A DNA stretch of 64,000 bases from Clostridium sp. chh4-2 (lineage in GTDB: Bacteria; Bacillota; Clostridia; Lachnospirales; Lachnospiraceae): positions 62,001-126,000 of the forward strand of contig NZ_PKUU01000006.1 of the NCBI RefSeq assembly GCF_002899675.1. Reading direction: 5' to 3'. The notes under the pieces are model-generated. The model did not search any database. It was given only the letters and a program-made list of their open reading frames with translations, and was not told the DNA's origin. Position numbers and translations under genes: made by a program. The stretch's first letter is position 1; every line of letters begins with the position of its first letter. Of the stretch, positions 28,398 through 37,034 are shown piece after piece.

Positions 28398-29213
28398 TTA
28401 ATACTCCTCTATATTAATCTGCTTTGTCTCTTTTACCTGGTCCGGCAGAATGGCCGTGGCAAATCTTGTAAATTTATCCGCAAGGTCGCTGACAAAAAAA
28501 CGGTACTGGTCCTCCGCATCAGCCGTTTGTGAGCAGATTAAATCCTCATCCATAAGCAGTTGTTTCAATTCAAGCGCTGTTTCATAGGCCGGATTCACTA
28601 ATGTCACACTTTCCCCCATCAGCCTTCCAACAGTAGACCTGAGGAGCGGATAATGAGTGCAGCCCAAAACTAATGTATCGATGTATTTCCCCTTCAATTC
28701 ACTCAGATAACGGGAAGCGATCTCATCGGTTACGGAATCGTGCAGAAGGCCTTCTTCTACCAAAGGCACCAGCAGCGGACAGGATTTCTCCGTAACCTCG
28801 ATATCCGCTTTCATCCGTTTCATCGTCTCTCCATAGATGCCGCTGTTGACGGTTCCTTCCGTTCCGATCACCCCGATTTTGCCGTTCTTGGTGGCATTGA
28901 CCGCCGTCTTGGCCCCCGCATTGATCACGCCGATGATGGGGATATCCAGGTTCCGGCTCACCTCTTCAAGAGCATAGGAGCTGGCCGTATTGCAGGCAAT
29001 CACAATGGCCTTCACACCCTGAGTCCGCAAAAAGCGGATGATCTGATGGGAATACCGGATAATTGTCTCCTTTGATTTGCTTCCATATGGTAGGCGGGCC
29101 GTATCTCCAAAATAAACAATCCGTTCTTCCGGCATCTGCCGGACAATCTCTCTTACCACAGTAAGTCCGCCTACACCGGAGTCAAATACTCCGATCGGTG
29201 CATTTCTGTCCAT
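28398..29213 (-). CDS. murI: Glutamate racemase
   Basis: A 271-residue cytoplasmic enzyme making D-glutamate for peptidoglycan. Conserved blocks are IGVFDSGVGGLTVVREI at the N-terminus, YFGDTARLPYG, the first catalytic Cys in VIACNTASS and the second in LVLGCTHYPLL. The start is set at 29213 (MDRNAPIG) after GGGAGAG; the longer frame to 29264 adds residues atypical of the family. It lies directly after ddl, a sensible cell-wall pair. Confidence 0.95.
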   Translation of the reverse strand: MDRNAPIGVFDSGVGGLTVVREIVRQMPEERIVYFGDTARLPYGSKSKETIIRYSHQIIRFLRTQGVKAIVIACNTASSYALEEVSRNLDIPIIGVINAGAKTAVNATKNGKIGVIGTEGTVNSGIYGETMKRMKADIEVTEKSCPLLVPLVEEGLLHDSVTDEIASRYLSELKGKYIDTLVLGCTHYPLLRSTVGRLMGESVTLVNPAYETALELKQLLMDEDLICSQTADAEDQYRFFVSDLADKFTRFATAILPDQVKETKQINIEEY

Positions 29214-29235
29214 ATCACACACTCTCCCTGACCTC

Positions 29236-30297
29236 TTACTGTTTTCTTTCAAATGCATGGTCAATCAGCTCTTTAATCAGCTGTTTTTTCGAGATACCTC
29301 TGGCCTCCCACAGCATCGGATACATGCTGATCGCAGTGAATCCCGGCATGGTGTTGATCTCATTAAAGACAACTTCCCCGTCCTCTTTTACGAAGAAATC
29401 AACACGTGACAAACCATATCCGTCTACTGCCTGGAAAATGGCTTTGGCAATCTCAGGAATTTTCACTGCAGCATCGCCGGGAAGTTCCGGATCAGTAACG
29501 GTTCTGGATTCCGCATTGTTGTATTTGGCATCAAAATCATAGAAATCGGCTGCTGCCAGGATTTCTCCAACGCCGGATGCCTTTACAGGAACGGTTCCGC
29601 CTCCGAAGACAGCGCATTCCACTTCATGACCGATGATCATCTCTTCCACCAATATCTTGCGGTCATGTTTCGCCGCTTCTAAAAGTCCGGCTGCCAGTTC
29701 CTCTCTGTTTGACGCCTTGCTCACCCCCTTGGAAGAGCCTGCGTTGGACGGCTTTACGAATACAGGATAGCTGAATTTGGCTTCCACGCGGTTTAAAACC
29801 GCATCCATATCATCCAGCTGGTATTTCATTACAGGCACATAATCCGCCTGCTTTACTCCAAGATCGTCCACAATGATCTTGGTATATAACTTATCCATGG
29901 ATACTGCCGATGCCAGAACACCGCAGCCCACATATGGAATCCGGGCCAGTTCCAAGAGCCCCTGGATGGTTCCGTCTTCTCCGTACAATCCATGGAGCAC
30001 AGGAAATACCACATCCACATGGATCTTCTCCACATCTTCTCCATCGGTTAATATCACACACTGCTCCGTAGCGTCGGGAGAAAGAACGGCTCCGATCCGG
30101 CTGTCCCTCCATGCTCCGCTTCGGATATCTTCTAAGCTTTCAACCTTCAGCCAGTTTCCATCCTCTGTAATTCCGATCAGCATCTTTTCAAATGCTGTTT
30201 CATCTATCTGTTCAATGATATTGGCTGCTGACATACAAGAAACACTATGCTCTGATGACTGTCCGCCAAAAATTACCGCTATCATGCGTTTTTCCAT
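29236..30297 (-). CDS. ddl: D-alanine--D-alanine ligase
   Basis: A 353-residue ATP-grasp enzyme that joins two D-Ala for the peptidoglycan stem. N-terminal IAVIFGGQSSEHSVS, the omega-loop/ATP region FVKPSNAGSSKGVSK, HEVECAVFG, and the C-terminal RVDFFVKEDGEVVFNEINTMPGFT with metal-binding Asp/Glu/Asn are present. Start is at 30297 after AAAGGTG. It is the first gene of the operon ddl-murI-DUF1934, driven by the promoter at 30439-30467. Confidence 0.95.
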   Translation of the reverse strand: MEKRMIAVIFGGQSSEHSVSCMSAANIIEQIDETAFEKMLIGITEDGNWLKVESLEDIRSGAWRDSRIGAVLSPDATEQCVILTDGEDVEKIHVDVVFPVLHGLYGEDGTIQGLLELARIPYVGCGVLASAVSMDKLYTKIIVDDLGVKQADYVPVMKYQLDDMDAVLNRVEAKFSYPVFVKPSNAGSSKGVSKASNREELAAGLLEAAKHDRKILVEEMIIGHEVECAVFGGGTVPVKASGVGEILAAADFYDFDAKYNNAESRTVTDPELPGDAAVKIPEIAKAIFQAVDGYGLSRVDFFVKEDGEVVFNEINTMPGFTAISMYPMLWEARGISKKQLIKELIDHAFERKQ

Positions 30298-30438
30298 CTT
30301 ATCTATACACCTTTCTTCCCTTTTTGGGGCTCAATATCCACTCCGGACACAATACTTGTCGGTTAATTCGGCAGTCTCTGCCTGCTTCAAACTCTCCGTC
30401 CGGCACTGCAGAAAAATAAATACATTTATCAGGTTTAC

Positions 30439-30467
30439 ATTATAACACAAGCGTCAATAATTACCAA
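30439..30467 (-). promoter_or_regulatory. ddl operon promoter
   Basis: On the minus strand: TTGGTA (30462-30467), 17-base spacer, TATAAT (30439-30444) with TGt (extended -10). The predicted leader is about 135 bases. No clear sigma-F element for the divergent spoIIR gene could be defended by eye. Confidence 0.7.
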
Positions 30468-30496
30468 TAGGATCATGAAAAAAGGAGGATTAAATC

Positions 30497-31117
30497 ATGA
30501 AATACAGAAAAATGCTGATCGCTTCTATCAGCCTGGGCCTGATGGTATTTTTACTGGCCATGAACGGTTACAGGCAAAACGGAGAACACCTGGCATCCAG
30601 AATTGCGCCGGAAATCATGCGCTTTCACGTGAGGGCCAACAGCGACAGCAAAAAGGACCAGGAATTAAAATTACAGGTCCGGGATTATCTTCTTAATACT
30701 ATCTATGAGAATTTAGGCAGTTCTGCCAGCAAATCGGACATAAAAAATTACATTTTGCAGAAAAAGACAGATTTAGAGATGCTTTCTGATACATTTATTG
30801 AAGAGCAGGGCTTTGATTATAAAACAACAATCCAGGTTTCCAAACAGTATTTCCCCGAAAAAACTTATGGAGATATGACGTTTCCCAATGGAAACTACGA
30901 AGCCGTGACCGTGGACATCGGAAGCGGGAAAGGGCATAACTGGTGGTGTGTGCTGTACCCGCCGCTTTGTTTTACGGACGCGGTATATGCTGAGGTGCCG
31001 GATTCTTCTAAAGATACGCTGGAACATCTGCTGGCGCCGGAGGATTATTCGGAATTGGTGAAGGGGGACGTGAAGGTGAAATTCAAGCTGCTGGAATTAT
31101 TGGGTATTGGAGCTTAA
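30497..31117 (+). CDS. spoIIR: Stage II sporulation protein R
   Basis: A 206-residue signalling protein, made in the forespore, that triggers SpoIIGA processing of pro-sigma-E in the mother cell. The N-terminus is a signal/anchor (MLIASISLGLMVFLLAMNGY). Family hallmarks are FHVRANSDSKKDQELKLQVRD near residue 43 and GKGHNWWCVLYPPLCF near 140. Start follows AAAGGAGG. Its presence strongly indicates an endospore former. It is monocistronic and followed by a tandem hairpin repeat. Confidence 0.95.
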   Translation: MKYRKMLIASISLGLMVFLLAMNGYRQNGEHLASRIAPEIMRFHVRANSDSKKDQELKLQVRDYLLNTIYENLGSSASKSDIKNYILQKKTDLEMLSDTFIEEQGFDYKTTIQVSKQYFPEKTYGDMTFPNGNYEAVTVDIGSGKGHNWWCVLYPPLCFTDAVYAEVPDSSKDTLEHLLAPEDYSELVKGDVKVKFKLLELLGIGA

Positions 31118-31142
31118 ATTTAAACATTTTATGTGAAACCTT

Positions 31143-31206
31143 AAGGCATTTCGGAAAATGCCTTCACGTTTTACTTTAATCCTCAAGGCATTTTCGAAAA
31201 TGCCTT
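31143..31206. repeat. Tandem pair of AAGGCATTT hairpin repeats
   Basis: Two copies with a 42-base period. Copy 1 has stem AAGGCATTT/AAATGCCTT (31143-31151, 31156-31164). Copy 2 is a 22-base perfect palindrome (31185-31206). The flank TTCACG..TTACTTTAAT is also repeated. A third, longer member occurs at 38556-38607. It follows spoIIR and lies before the convergent protease gene end, so it may also act as a terminator. Confidence 0.75.
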
Positions 31207-31365
31207 CACGCCTTACTTTAATAACAACCGACCAGAAAGAAGGAGACCCCCATACGACGCAGCAGAAGTAAAATATCCACACCCCCATTTTCCTTCCGTC
31301 TGCCTGGTTTCTCCTTCTTTCCGTCGTTCTTAGTCTTTCCGCTCCCAATATCTCATTCCAAATAT

Positions 31366-32256
31366 TTACTTCAAAAGCCGCCCCACATCCAACAGTCCCC
31401 ACCCCTGCCGGTTCCTTGGAAGTCCCATATCCACCGCGCGCTCTCTCAGCATCAATTTTACATCCCTATTGTTCATATATGGATATTTTTCCAGCAAGAG
31501 GGCAATGGCTCCGGATACAAGAGGGGTGGACATGCTGGTTCCGCTCTTTACCGCATACCGCCCGGCTATATTGGAACAGCTTACAATGCCGGAACCGGGA
31601 GCTACAATATCCGGTTTGCAGATGCAGGCGCTGGTAGGGCCTCTTCCGGAATAATCCACCATTCGGCTGCCCATCACATTTACTTCCTTATCATCATCAG
31701 AACAGCCGACTGTTATCACTTTCCGGCTAATTCCTGGAGTGGTGATTGTCATTGGTTTGGGTCCTTGGTTTCCGGCGGCAACGACCACTACAAGACCATC
31801 ATCCCATGCTGCATTGACGGCTTTGACCAATGCAGAGTTTTCATTCATTCCTTTTCGGTTATAGGAACCTACGGAAATATTGACTATTCTGATTCCCAAT
31901 TCTTCTTTGTGATAGCGGATCCAGTTCAGACCGGCCATCACGTCGGAAGCAAATCCATTGCCTTTATCATCCAGCACCTTAACTGCAATCAAATTACATT
32001 CCGGAGCAACTCCCTGATAGCGGCCGTCGGAAGCCGTTCCGCTTCCGCCAATAATCGCGGATATATGGGTTCCATGGCCATTATCATCATAGGCATGTTT
32101 CTTCTTCTGTACCATATCTGCAAACGCAATGATTCTGTTATCAAAATCGACATGCGGAAATATACCTGTGTCCAATACGGCTACGCCCACCCCTTTTCCG
32201 GTATAACCGGCGTGGTAGGCTTCGCCGCAATGAATCCATGTTTTTACTTGATTCAC
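31366..32256 (-). CDS. Subtilisin-like serine protease (S8), intracellular type
   Basis: A 296-residue peptidase of family S8. The catalytic triad is visible: Asp29 (VAVLDTGI), His61 (DDNGHGTHIS) and Ser241 (SGTSMSTPLVSG), with the oxyanion Asn163 (AAGNQG). There is no signal peptide and almost no propeptide: the catalytic domain begins at about residue 10. This fits cytoplasmic intracellular-subtilisin types. It is a single gene, convergent with spoIIR; a sporulation link is possible but unproven. Confidence 0.92.
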   Translation of the reverse strand: MNQVKTWIHCGEAYHAGYTGKGVGVAVLDTGIFPHVDFDNRIIAFADMVQKKKHAYDDNGHGTHISAIIGGSGTASDGRYQGVAPECNLIAVKVLDDKGNGFASDVMAGLNWIRYHKEELGIRIVNISVGSYNRKGMNENSALVKAVNAAWDDGLVVVVAAGNQGPKPMTITTPGISRKVITVGCSDDDKEVNVMGSRMVDYSGRGPTSACICKPDIVAPGSGIVSCSNIAGRYAVKSGTSMSTPLVSGAIALLLEKYPYMNNRDVKLMLRERAVDMGLPRNRQGWGLLDVGRLLK

Positions 32257-32499
32257 ATTATAACCTTTTTCCCTTTTTTATTAAGATATGTAATCTTTTT
32301 CCGCTGGGAACCCGGTCCATCGATTTCCGGCTTGTAAAAACGGATACTCCGATACAGATTTTGAGTAAAAAATAAGAAAATGCGCCAAAGGGCGGCACTC
32401 ACAATACAGCATAAAGATGTTTTCGAAAAACGGCACAGCTTCGGCTATGCTGTTTCTCCGTTTGACAGGCCATTGAACAAGGATGCAGATAGTATATAA

Positions 32500-32575
32500 A
32501 CCTGTCAATGTTTTTCGTCCGTTCTTCCGTAATTCCTGCACCCGTTCCCATGTATCAGCGTCTATGATTTTTTGC
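32500..32575 (-). pseudogene. Possible remnant of a large serine recombinase
   Basis: On the minus strand one frame reads IIDADTWERVQELRKN followed by GRKTLTG. This resembles the end of the Recombinase domain of large serine recombinases/TnpX-like transposases (pattern IID-ETW--VQELRKNKRR). After that the frame continues to 32281 without recognisable similarity, and no resolvase domain is present upstream. It lies just outside the TetR-ABC cassette, so it may be the scar of a mobile element. The rest of 32257-32594 holds nothing else I can support. Confidence 0.4.
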
Positions 32576-32594
32576 CAAAAATATGCAAAAATAC

Positions 32595-32623
32595 TTGACG
32601 TGGGTCAAAAAGCGGAGTAGAAT
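32595..32623 (+). promoter_or_regulatory. Promoter of TetR-ABC exporter cassette
   Basis: TTGACG (32595-32600), 17-base spacer, TAGAAT (32618-32623), about 28 bases before the TetR ATG. Confidence 0.8.
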
Positions 32624-32638
32624 ATAACAGTGTTATAT
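32622..32638. promoter_or_regulatory. TetR-type operator overlapping the -10/start
   Basis: ATATAACA-g-TGTTATAT, a perfect 8-1-8 palindrome starting within the -10 box and covering the transcription start. The size and place fit autorepression by the TetR protein encoded next. Confidence 0.65.
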
Positions 32639-32651
32639 AAGAGGTGATCCA

Positions 32652-33269
32652 ATGAGTGAAAATGAACAGACAACATTAAACCTAATTCTTTCAGCCGCCA
32701 TGCAGGAATTTCTTGAAAAAGGGTTCAAATCCGCTTCCTTGCGAAATATTGTCAAAACAGCGGGGGTCACAACGGGCGCATTCTATGGTTACTATCACAG
32801 CAAGGAAGATTTATTTGAAGCACTGGTAGGCGAACAGTATGACTTTCTTTTGAACTGCTTTTGCAAGGCGCAGAATGAATTTGCTGACATCCCACCAGAA
32901 AAGCAGCCAGACAATCTTACCGATATTTCCGGCGAGTGTATGTACGAAATGCTTTTGTATGCCTATGAACATTTGAATCAATTTAAGCTCATTCTCTGCT
33001 GTGCAGAGGGAACACGTTTTTCCAAACTGATTGATGAAATGGTAGAGATAGAAACAAAGGGAACACATGATTATTTGGCGGTGCTTGAAAAGTTAGGCAG
33101 ACCGTCGCCGCCTATTGATAAACGGTTAGAGCATATATTGATTACCGGAATGTTTAATACATTTTTTGAGTTGATTATACATGAAATGCCGATTGAAGAA
33201 GCAAAGCATTATCTAAAAGAGATGAGAGCTTTTTACACCGCTGGGTGGATGAAAATTATGGGGCAATAA
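32652..33269 (+). CDS. TetR/AcrR-family transcriptional regulator
   Basis: A 205-residue repressor. The N-terminal helix-turn-helix spans about residues 10-55 (ILSAAMQEFLEKGFKSASLRNIVKTAGVTTGAFYGYYHSKEDLFEALV). The variable C-terminal ligand domain is all helical. The ribosome site is AGAGGTGATC. It heads a cassette with two ABC exporter half-transporters and has a palindromic operator at its own promoter, so it probably represses the exporter until a ligand binds. Confidence 0.92.
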   Translation: MSENEQTTLNLILSAAMQEFLEKGFKSASLRNIVKTAGVTTGAFYGYYHSKEDLFEALVGEQYDFLLNCFCKAQNEFADIPPEKQPDNLTDISGECMYEMLLYAYEHLNQFKLILCCAEGTRFSKLIDEMVEIETKGTHDYLAVLEKLGRPSPPIDKRLEHILITGMFNTFFELIIHEMPIEEAKHYLKEMRAFYTAGWMKIMGQ

Positions 33270-33291
33270 GCCCTATAATTTTTACGCATAA

Positions 33292-33307
33292 GTTAGCAGC
33301 AGCTAAC
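33292..33307. promoter_or_regulatory. Inverted repeat between TetR and first exporter gene
   Basis: GTTAGC-agca-GCTAAC, 6-bp arms. It lies in the 108-base gap between TetR and the first ABC gene. It could be an operator or an mRNA stem; no separate promoter is clear. Confidence 0.35.
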
Positions 33308-33377
33308 CATTTGTAATGGATATTCGGGAACGCATATTGCGTTTTCATATCATAAATCATTTTAAGGAGGTTTTTCA

Positions 33378-35177
33378 ATGAAAAAGCAATCTAATCTATC
33401 GAGATTGATGGAGTATGCCGGGAAACATAAAATGTTGACCTATCTTTCTTGGATACTGTCCGTAATGAGTGCGCTGTTGGCTCTTGTGCCTTTTTGGTAT
33501 ATATGGCGTATCATTCACGACATACTGGAAGTTTCCCCGGACTTTTCACAGGCGGAGGATGTCACACGCTATGGTTGGTCTGCTGTATTGTTCGCGGTTA
33601 TATCTGTTGTGGTTTATATAGCCGCCTTGATGTGTTCGCACATCAGCGCGTTCCGGGTGGCCGCGAATATAAGAAAGGAACTTATGCGGCATATTACAAC
33701 CCTGCCGCTTGGGGTAACGGAAAAATATGGAAGCGGCAGACTGCGTAGAACAGTAAACACCTCCAGTGCCGCTACAGAAACTTATCTTGCACACAGACTG
33801 CCCGATAAAGCAGGCGCAATTGCAACGCCCATAGGACTGCTCTTTTTACTGCTTGTGTTTGACTGGCGATTAGGACTTTTAAGCCTTGTTCCCGTTGCGC
33901 TTGGTTTTCTGATTATGATGAAAATGACCGGAAAAGACATGGAGCAGAGAATGAAGGAATATCAAAATGCGCTTTCCGATATGTCAAATGAAGCGGTCGA
34001 ATATGTAAGGGGCATACCCGTAGTAAAAACTTTTGGGCAGACCATATTTTCTTTTAAACGCTTCAAAGCGACGATTGATAATTACGAAAAATGGGTGATC
34101 TCATACACAAAAGCATTAAGGCTCCCTATGATGTTTTATACTACCGCAATCAATGGTGTATTTGCCTTTTTAATCGCCGGAGGCATTTTCTTTACAAGGA
34201 AGGGTGTAGCAAATGAATTGCTACTTAATCTTATTTTCTACATTGTAATTACGCCTGTTATCGGTACGACATTGACGAAAATCATGTTTATGAGCGAGGA
34301 TGCAATGATTGTAAGTGACGCAATGGGCAGGATTGATGAAGTGCTGAACGAAAAGCCGCTGTCTGAAAGCACGGCGAACAATATACCGCCTGATAATTCG
34401 ATTGCATTAGAACACGTTACTTACAGCTATGGCGGGGAGAAAAAAGCACTCAATGATGTATCATTGCGTATAAAGCAGGGACAGACAATCGCATTAGTTG
34501 GTGCGTCCGGCAGCGGTAAGACCACCCTTGCAAATATCGTGACAAGATTTTTTGACCCAGTGGAGGGACGCGTACTGATAGGAAATATCGACATACGCGA
34601 TATTCCGAAAGAAACACTAATGAATAAAGTGTCTTTTGTATTTCAAAACAGCCGCCTGATTAAAGCGTCTATATTGGAAAACGTGCGTATGGCAAAGCCA
34701 GGAGCAACACGCGAAGAAATCACTCACGCCTTGAAAACTGCACAGTGTCTGGATATTATTGAAAAGTTACCGAACGGTATAGATACCGTTATCGGATCAA
34801 ATGGGGTACACCTGTCCGGAGGCGAGCGGCAGCGAATAGCGATTGCCCGTGCTATTTTGAAAAATGCACCAATCCTCATTCTTGATGAAGCGACGGCATT
34901 TGCCGATCCCGACAATGAGGTGCTGATCCAACAGGCATTATCTGCTCTTTCAAAAGGGGAATTAAAGAGCAATTCCCCTGGAAAAACAGTTATTATGATT
35001 GCACACAGGCTGTCGTCAATCACAAATGCAGACTGCATTTATGTACTGCAAGACGGCAAAATTGTCGAAAGTGGTACGCATAACAATCTGATAGCAAGAA
35101 ACGGCATATTCACGCGTATGTGGAAGAATTATTCCGAAGCGGCAGAATGGAGAATTGCAAAGGAGGTAAAAGCATGA
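33378..35177 (+). CDS. ABC exporter half-transporter (permease-ATPase), subunit 1
   Basis: A 599-residue type IV ABC exporter subunit: six membrane helices in the first ~320 residues, then an ATPase domain with Walker A GASGSGKTT, Q-loop FVFQNSRL, signature LSGGERQR and Walker B ILILDEATAFADPD. The catalytic position after Walker B is Glu, so this site looks able to hydrolyse ATP. It is paired with the next gene, overlapping by ATGA, to form a heterodimer. Substrate unknown; drug, peptide or siderophore export are all possible. Ribosome site AAGGAGG. Confidence 0.9.
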   Translation: MKKQSNLSRLMEYAGKHKMLTYLSWILSVMSALLALVPFWYIWRIIHDILEVSPDFSQAEDVTRYGWSAVLFAVISVVVYIAALMCSHISAFRVAANIRKELMRHITTLPLGVTEKYGSGRLRRTVNTSSAATETYLAHRLPDKAGAIATPIGLLFLLLVFDWRLGLLSLVPVALGFLIMMKMTGKDMEQRMKEYQNALSDMSNEAVEYVRGIPVVKTFGQTIFSFKRFKATIDNYEKWVISYTKALRLPMMFYTTAINGVFAFLIAGGIFFTRKGVANELLLNLIFYIVITPVIGTTLTKIMFMSEDAMIVSDAMGRIDEVLNEKPLSESTANNIPPDNSIALEHVTYSYGGEKKALNDVSLRIKQGQTIALVGASGSGKTTLANIVTRFFDPVEGRVLIGNIDIRDIPKETLMNKVSFVFQNSRLIKASILENVRMAKPGATREEITHALKTAQCLDIIEKLPNGIDTVIGSNGVHLSGGERQRIAIARAILKNAPILILDEATAFADPDNEVLIQQALSALSKGELKSNSPGKTVIMIAHRLSSITNADCIYVLQDGKIVESGTHNNLIARNGIFTRMWKNYSEAAEWRIAKEVKA

Positions 35178-36913
35178 TTAAGACATTGCAAAGACGCTTT
35201 GCGTTATCAAAAGAGGGGGCCGTCGATTTAATAAAAGGGTGCATTGCTTGCGTTGCACAGGATATATCTTTTATGTTTCCTGTCGGGCTTCTGTATTCCT
35301 TTGTCATTGATACTATGAATGGAGGTGTGAGTGGAAACCGCATAGCTTTTTATGCGGTTGGCGCTTTGGTTTGCTTATGCCTTATATTTATCGCGACTTG
35401 GTTTCAATATAACACTACTTATTTGGCGACCTATGTGGAAAGCGGGGTAAGGCGAATTTCCTTAGCCGAGCAGCTCCGAAAAATACCGTTATCCTTTTTT
35501 GGCCAAAAAGACCTTGCCGATTTAACAAATTCTATTATGGGGGACTGTGCGACACTTGAAACAGCATTTTCCCATTATGTCCCCGCTTTGGCAGGCTCCC
35601 TTATTTCAACAACGCTGATCGCACTTTGCCTTTTTGCTTACGATTGGCGCATGGCTCTTGCGGCAGTTTGGGTTTTGCCGATTGCATTTGCAATTACATT
35701 CTTTTCAGCCCGCATACAAGGGTATTTTAACCGTAAATCCGCAGCCGCAAATGTTGCTCTTGAAAGCGGTGTGCAGGAGTGCATTGAGAGTTTGCAGGAC
35801 TTAAAAGCGAATAACGCGGAAGAAACCTATCTGAAAGGACTTGACCGAAAAATTGATCATGTGGAAAAACGGCACATTATTTCGGAGCTTGGAACGGCTC
35901 TTTTTGTTGTTTCATCAACGCTGATATTAAAGTTTGGGATTGCCACAGTTGCGCTTGTGGGTTCCGCGCTTCTCATTCGCGGGGAGATTGATATTCCGCT
36001 ATTCTTTATGTTTTTACTTGTCGCTTCAAGGCTGTATGCTCCGCTTGAAGGCGCATTGCAAAATCTTGCAGCAGTGATTTCTACCAAAACAAACATAAAC
36101 CGCATGAACGAAATTCTTGACCAACCTGTTCAGGCAGGCAGTAATCGTGCAACAAATAAAGGTTATGATATTGTGTTTGACCATGTAGGCTTCGCTTACA
36201 ATACCGGGGAAACTGTATTAAAGAATGTATCTTTTATTGCAAAACAGGGGGAAGTTACCGCCTTGGTCGGTCCGTCCGGCGGCGGCAAAACTACGGTGTC
36301 GCGTCTTGCCGCAAGATTTTGGGATATAACCAAAGGCAAAATCACAGTCGGTGGTATGGACATATCGAAAATAGAACCGGAAACATTATTGTCATTATAC
36401 TCCATTGTTTTTCAGGATGTAACGCTGTTTAACAATACAATCATGGAAAATATCAGAATCGGTAAAAAAGACGCCTCTGATGAAGAAGTGATTACGGCAG
36501 CAAAGTTGGCGAATTGTGATGAATTTGCCGCAAAGCTCCCGGACGGCTATCACAGTATGATTGGGGAAAATGGTTGTGAACTGTCCGGCGGCGAAAGGCA
36601 GCGTATTTCAATCGCCCGTGCTTTCCTTAAGGATTCCCCTGTCATTTTACTGGACGAAGCAACGGCAAGCCTTGATGTAGAAAATGAAACACTGATACAA
36701 GCTGCTTTGTCAAGGCTGATAAAGGATAAGACCGTACTTGTTATTGCTCACCGTATGCGTACTGTCAGTGGCGCGGATAAAGTGATTGTGCTTTCAGACG
36801 GCTGCGTTGCAGAGCAAGGTGCGCCAAAGCAACTGATGAACACAGGCAAAATTTATCCGCACATGATAAAGTTACAAATGATTAGCCAAGACTGGGGTAT
36901 TGGTAGCTGTTAA
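35174..36913 (+). CDS. ABC exporter half-transporter (permease-ATPase), subunit 2
   Basis: A 579-residue partner of the previous gene. The membrane domain covers the first ~310 residues, the ATPase domain the rest: Walker A GPSGGGKTT, Q-loop IVFQDVTLF, signature LSGGERQR, Walker B VILLDEATASLDVEN, H-loop VIAHRM. The start is set at 35174 (MIKTLQRRFAL) with AAGGAGGT just upstream, a 4-base overlap (ATGA) with subunit 1, rather than the longer frame at 35120. No terminator is clear after it. Confidence 0.9.
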   Translation: MIKTLQRRFALSKEGAVDLIKGCIACVAQDISFMFPVGLLYSFVIDTMNGGVSGNRIAFYAVGALVCLCLIFIATWFQYNTTYLATYVESGVRRISLAEQLRKIPLSFFGQKDLADLTNSIMGDCATLETAFSHYVPALAGSLISTTLIALCLFAYDWRMALAAVWVLPIAFAITFFSARIQGYFNRKSAAANVALESGVQECIESLQDLKANNAEETYLKGLDRKIDHVEKRHIISELGTALFVVSSTLILKFGIATVALVGSALLIRGEIDIPLFFMFLLVASRLYAPLEGALQNLAAVISTKTNINRMNEILDQPVQAGSNRATNKGYDIVFDHVGFAYNTGETVLKNVSFIAKQGEVTALVGPSGGGKTTVSRLAARFWDITKGKITVGGMDISKIEPETLLSLYSIVFQDVTLFNNTIMENIRIGKKDASDEEVITAAKLANCDEFAAKLPDGYHSMIGENGCELSGGERQRISIARAFLKDSPVILLDEATASLDVENETLIQAALSRLIKDKTVLVIAHRMRTVSGADKVIVLSDGCVAEQGAPKQLMNTGKIYPHMIKLQMISQDWGIGSC

Positions 36914-36976
36914 CAGCGAAAAGTTAGTAAATGTCTTAGCTGCCTAATGTTTCATTTTTCTTTTTCGTCCACGGAT

Positions 36977-37004
36977 TTACATCCGGCTGGAAAAGGCCTA
37001 TAAT
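36977..37004 (+). promoter_or_regulatory. Promoter of M20 peptidase gene
   Basis: TTACAT (36977-36982), 16-base spacer, TATAAT (36999-37004), 30 bases before the ATG at 37035. Confidence 0.6.
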
Positions 37005-37034
37005 TAGAACCATCATATTTTCTGGGAGGACATT

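Noticed and set aside
28317-28532. Plus-strand ORF of 71 codons over the murI/DUF1934 junction
   Set aside because: It overlaps two well-supported genes on the other strand and has no ribosome site.
32281-32541. 86-codon minus-strand ORF as an intact gene
   Set aside because: Only its first residues resemble a recombinase; the rest has no recognisable pattern, and the start is inside the remnant, so it was listed only as a possible pseudogene fragment.
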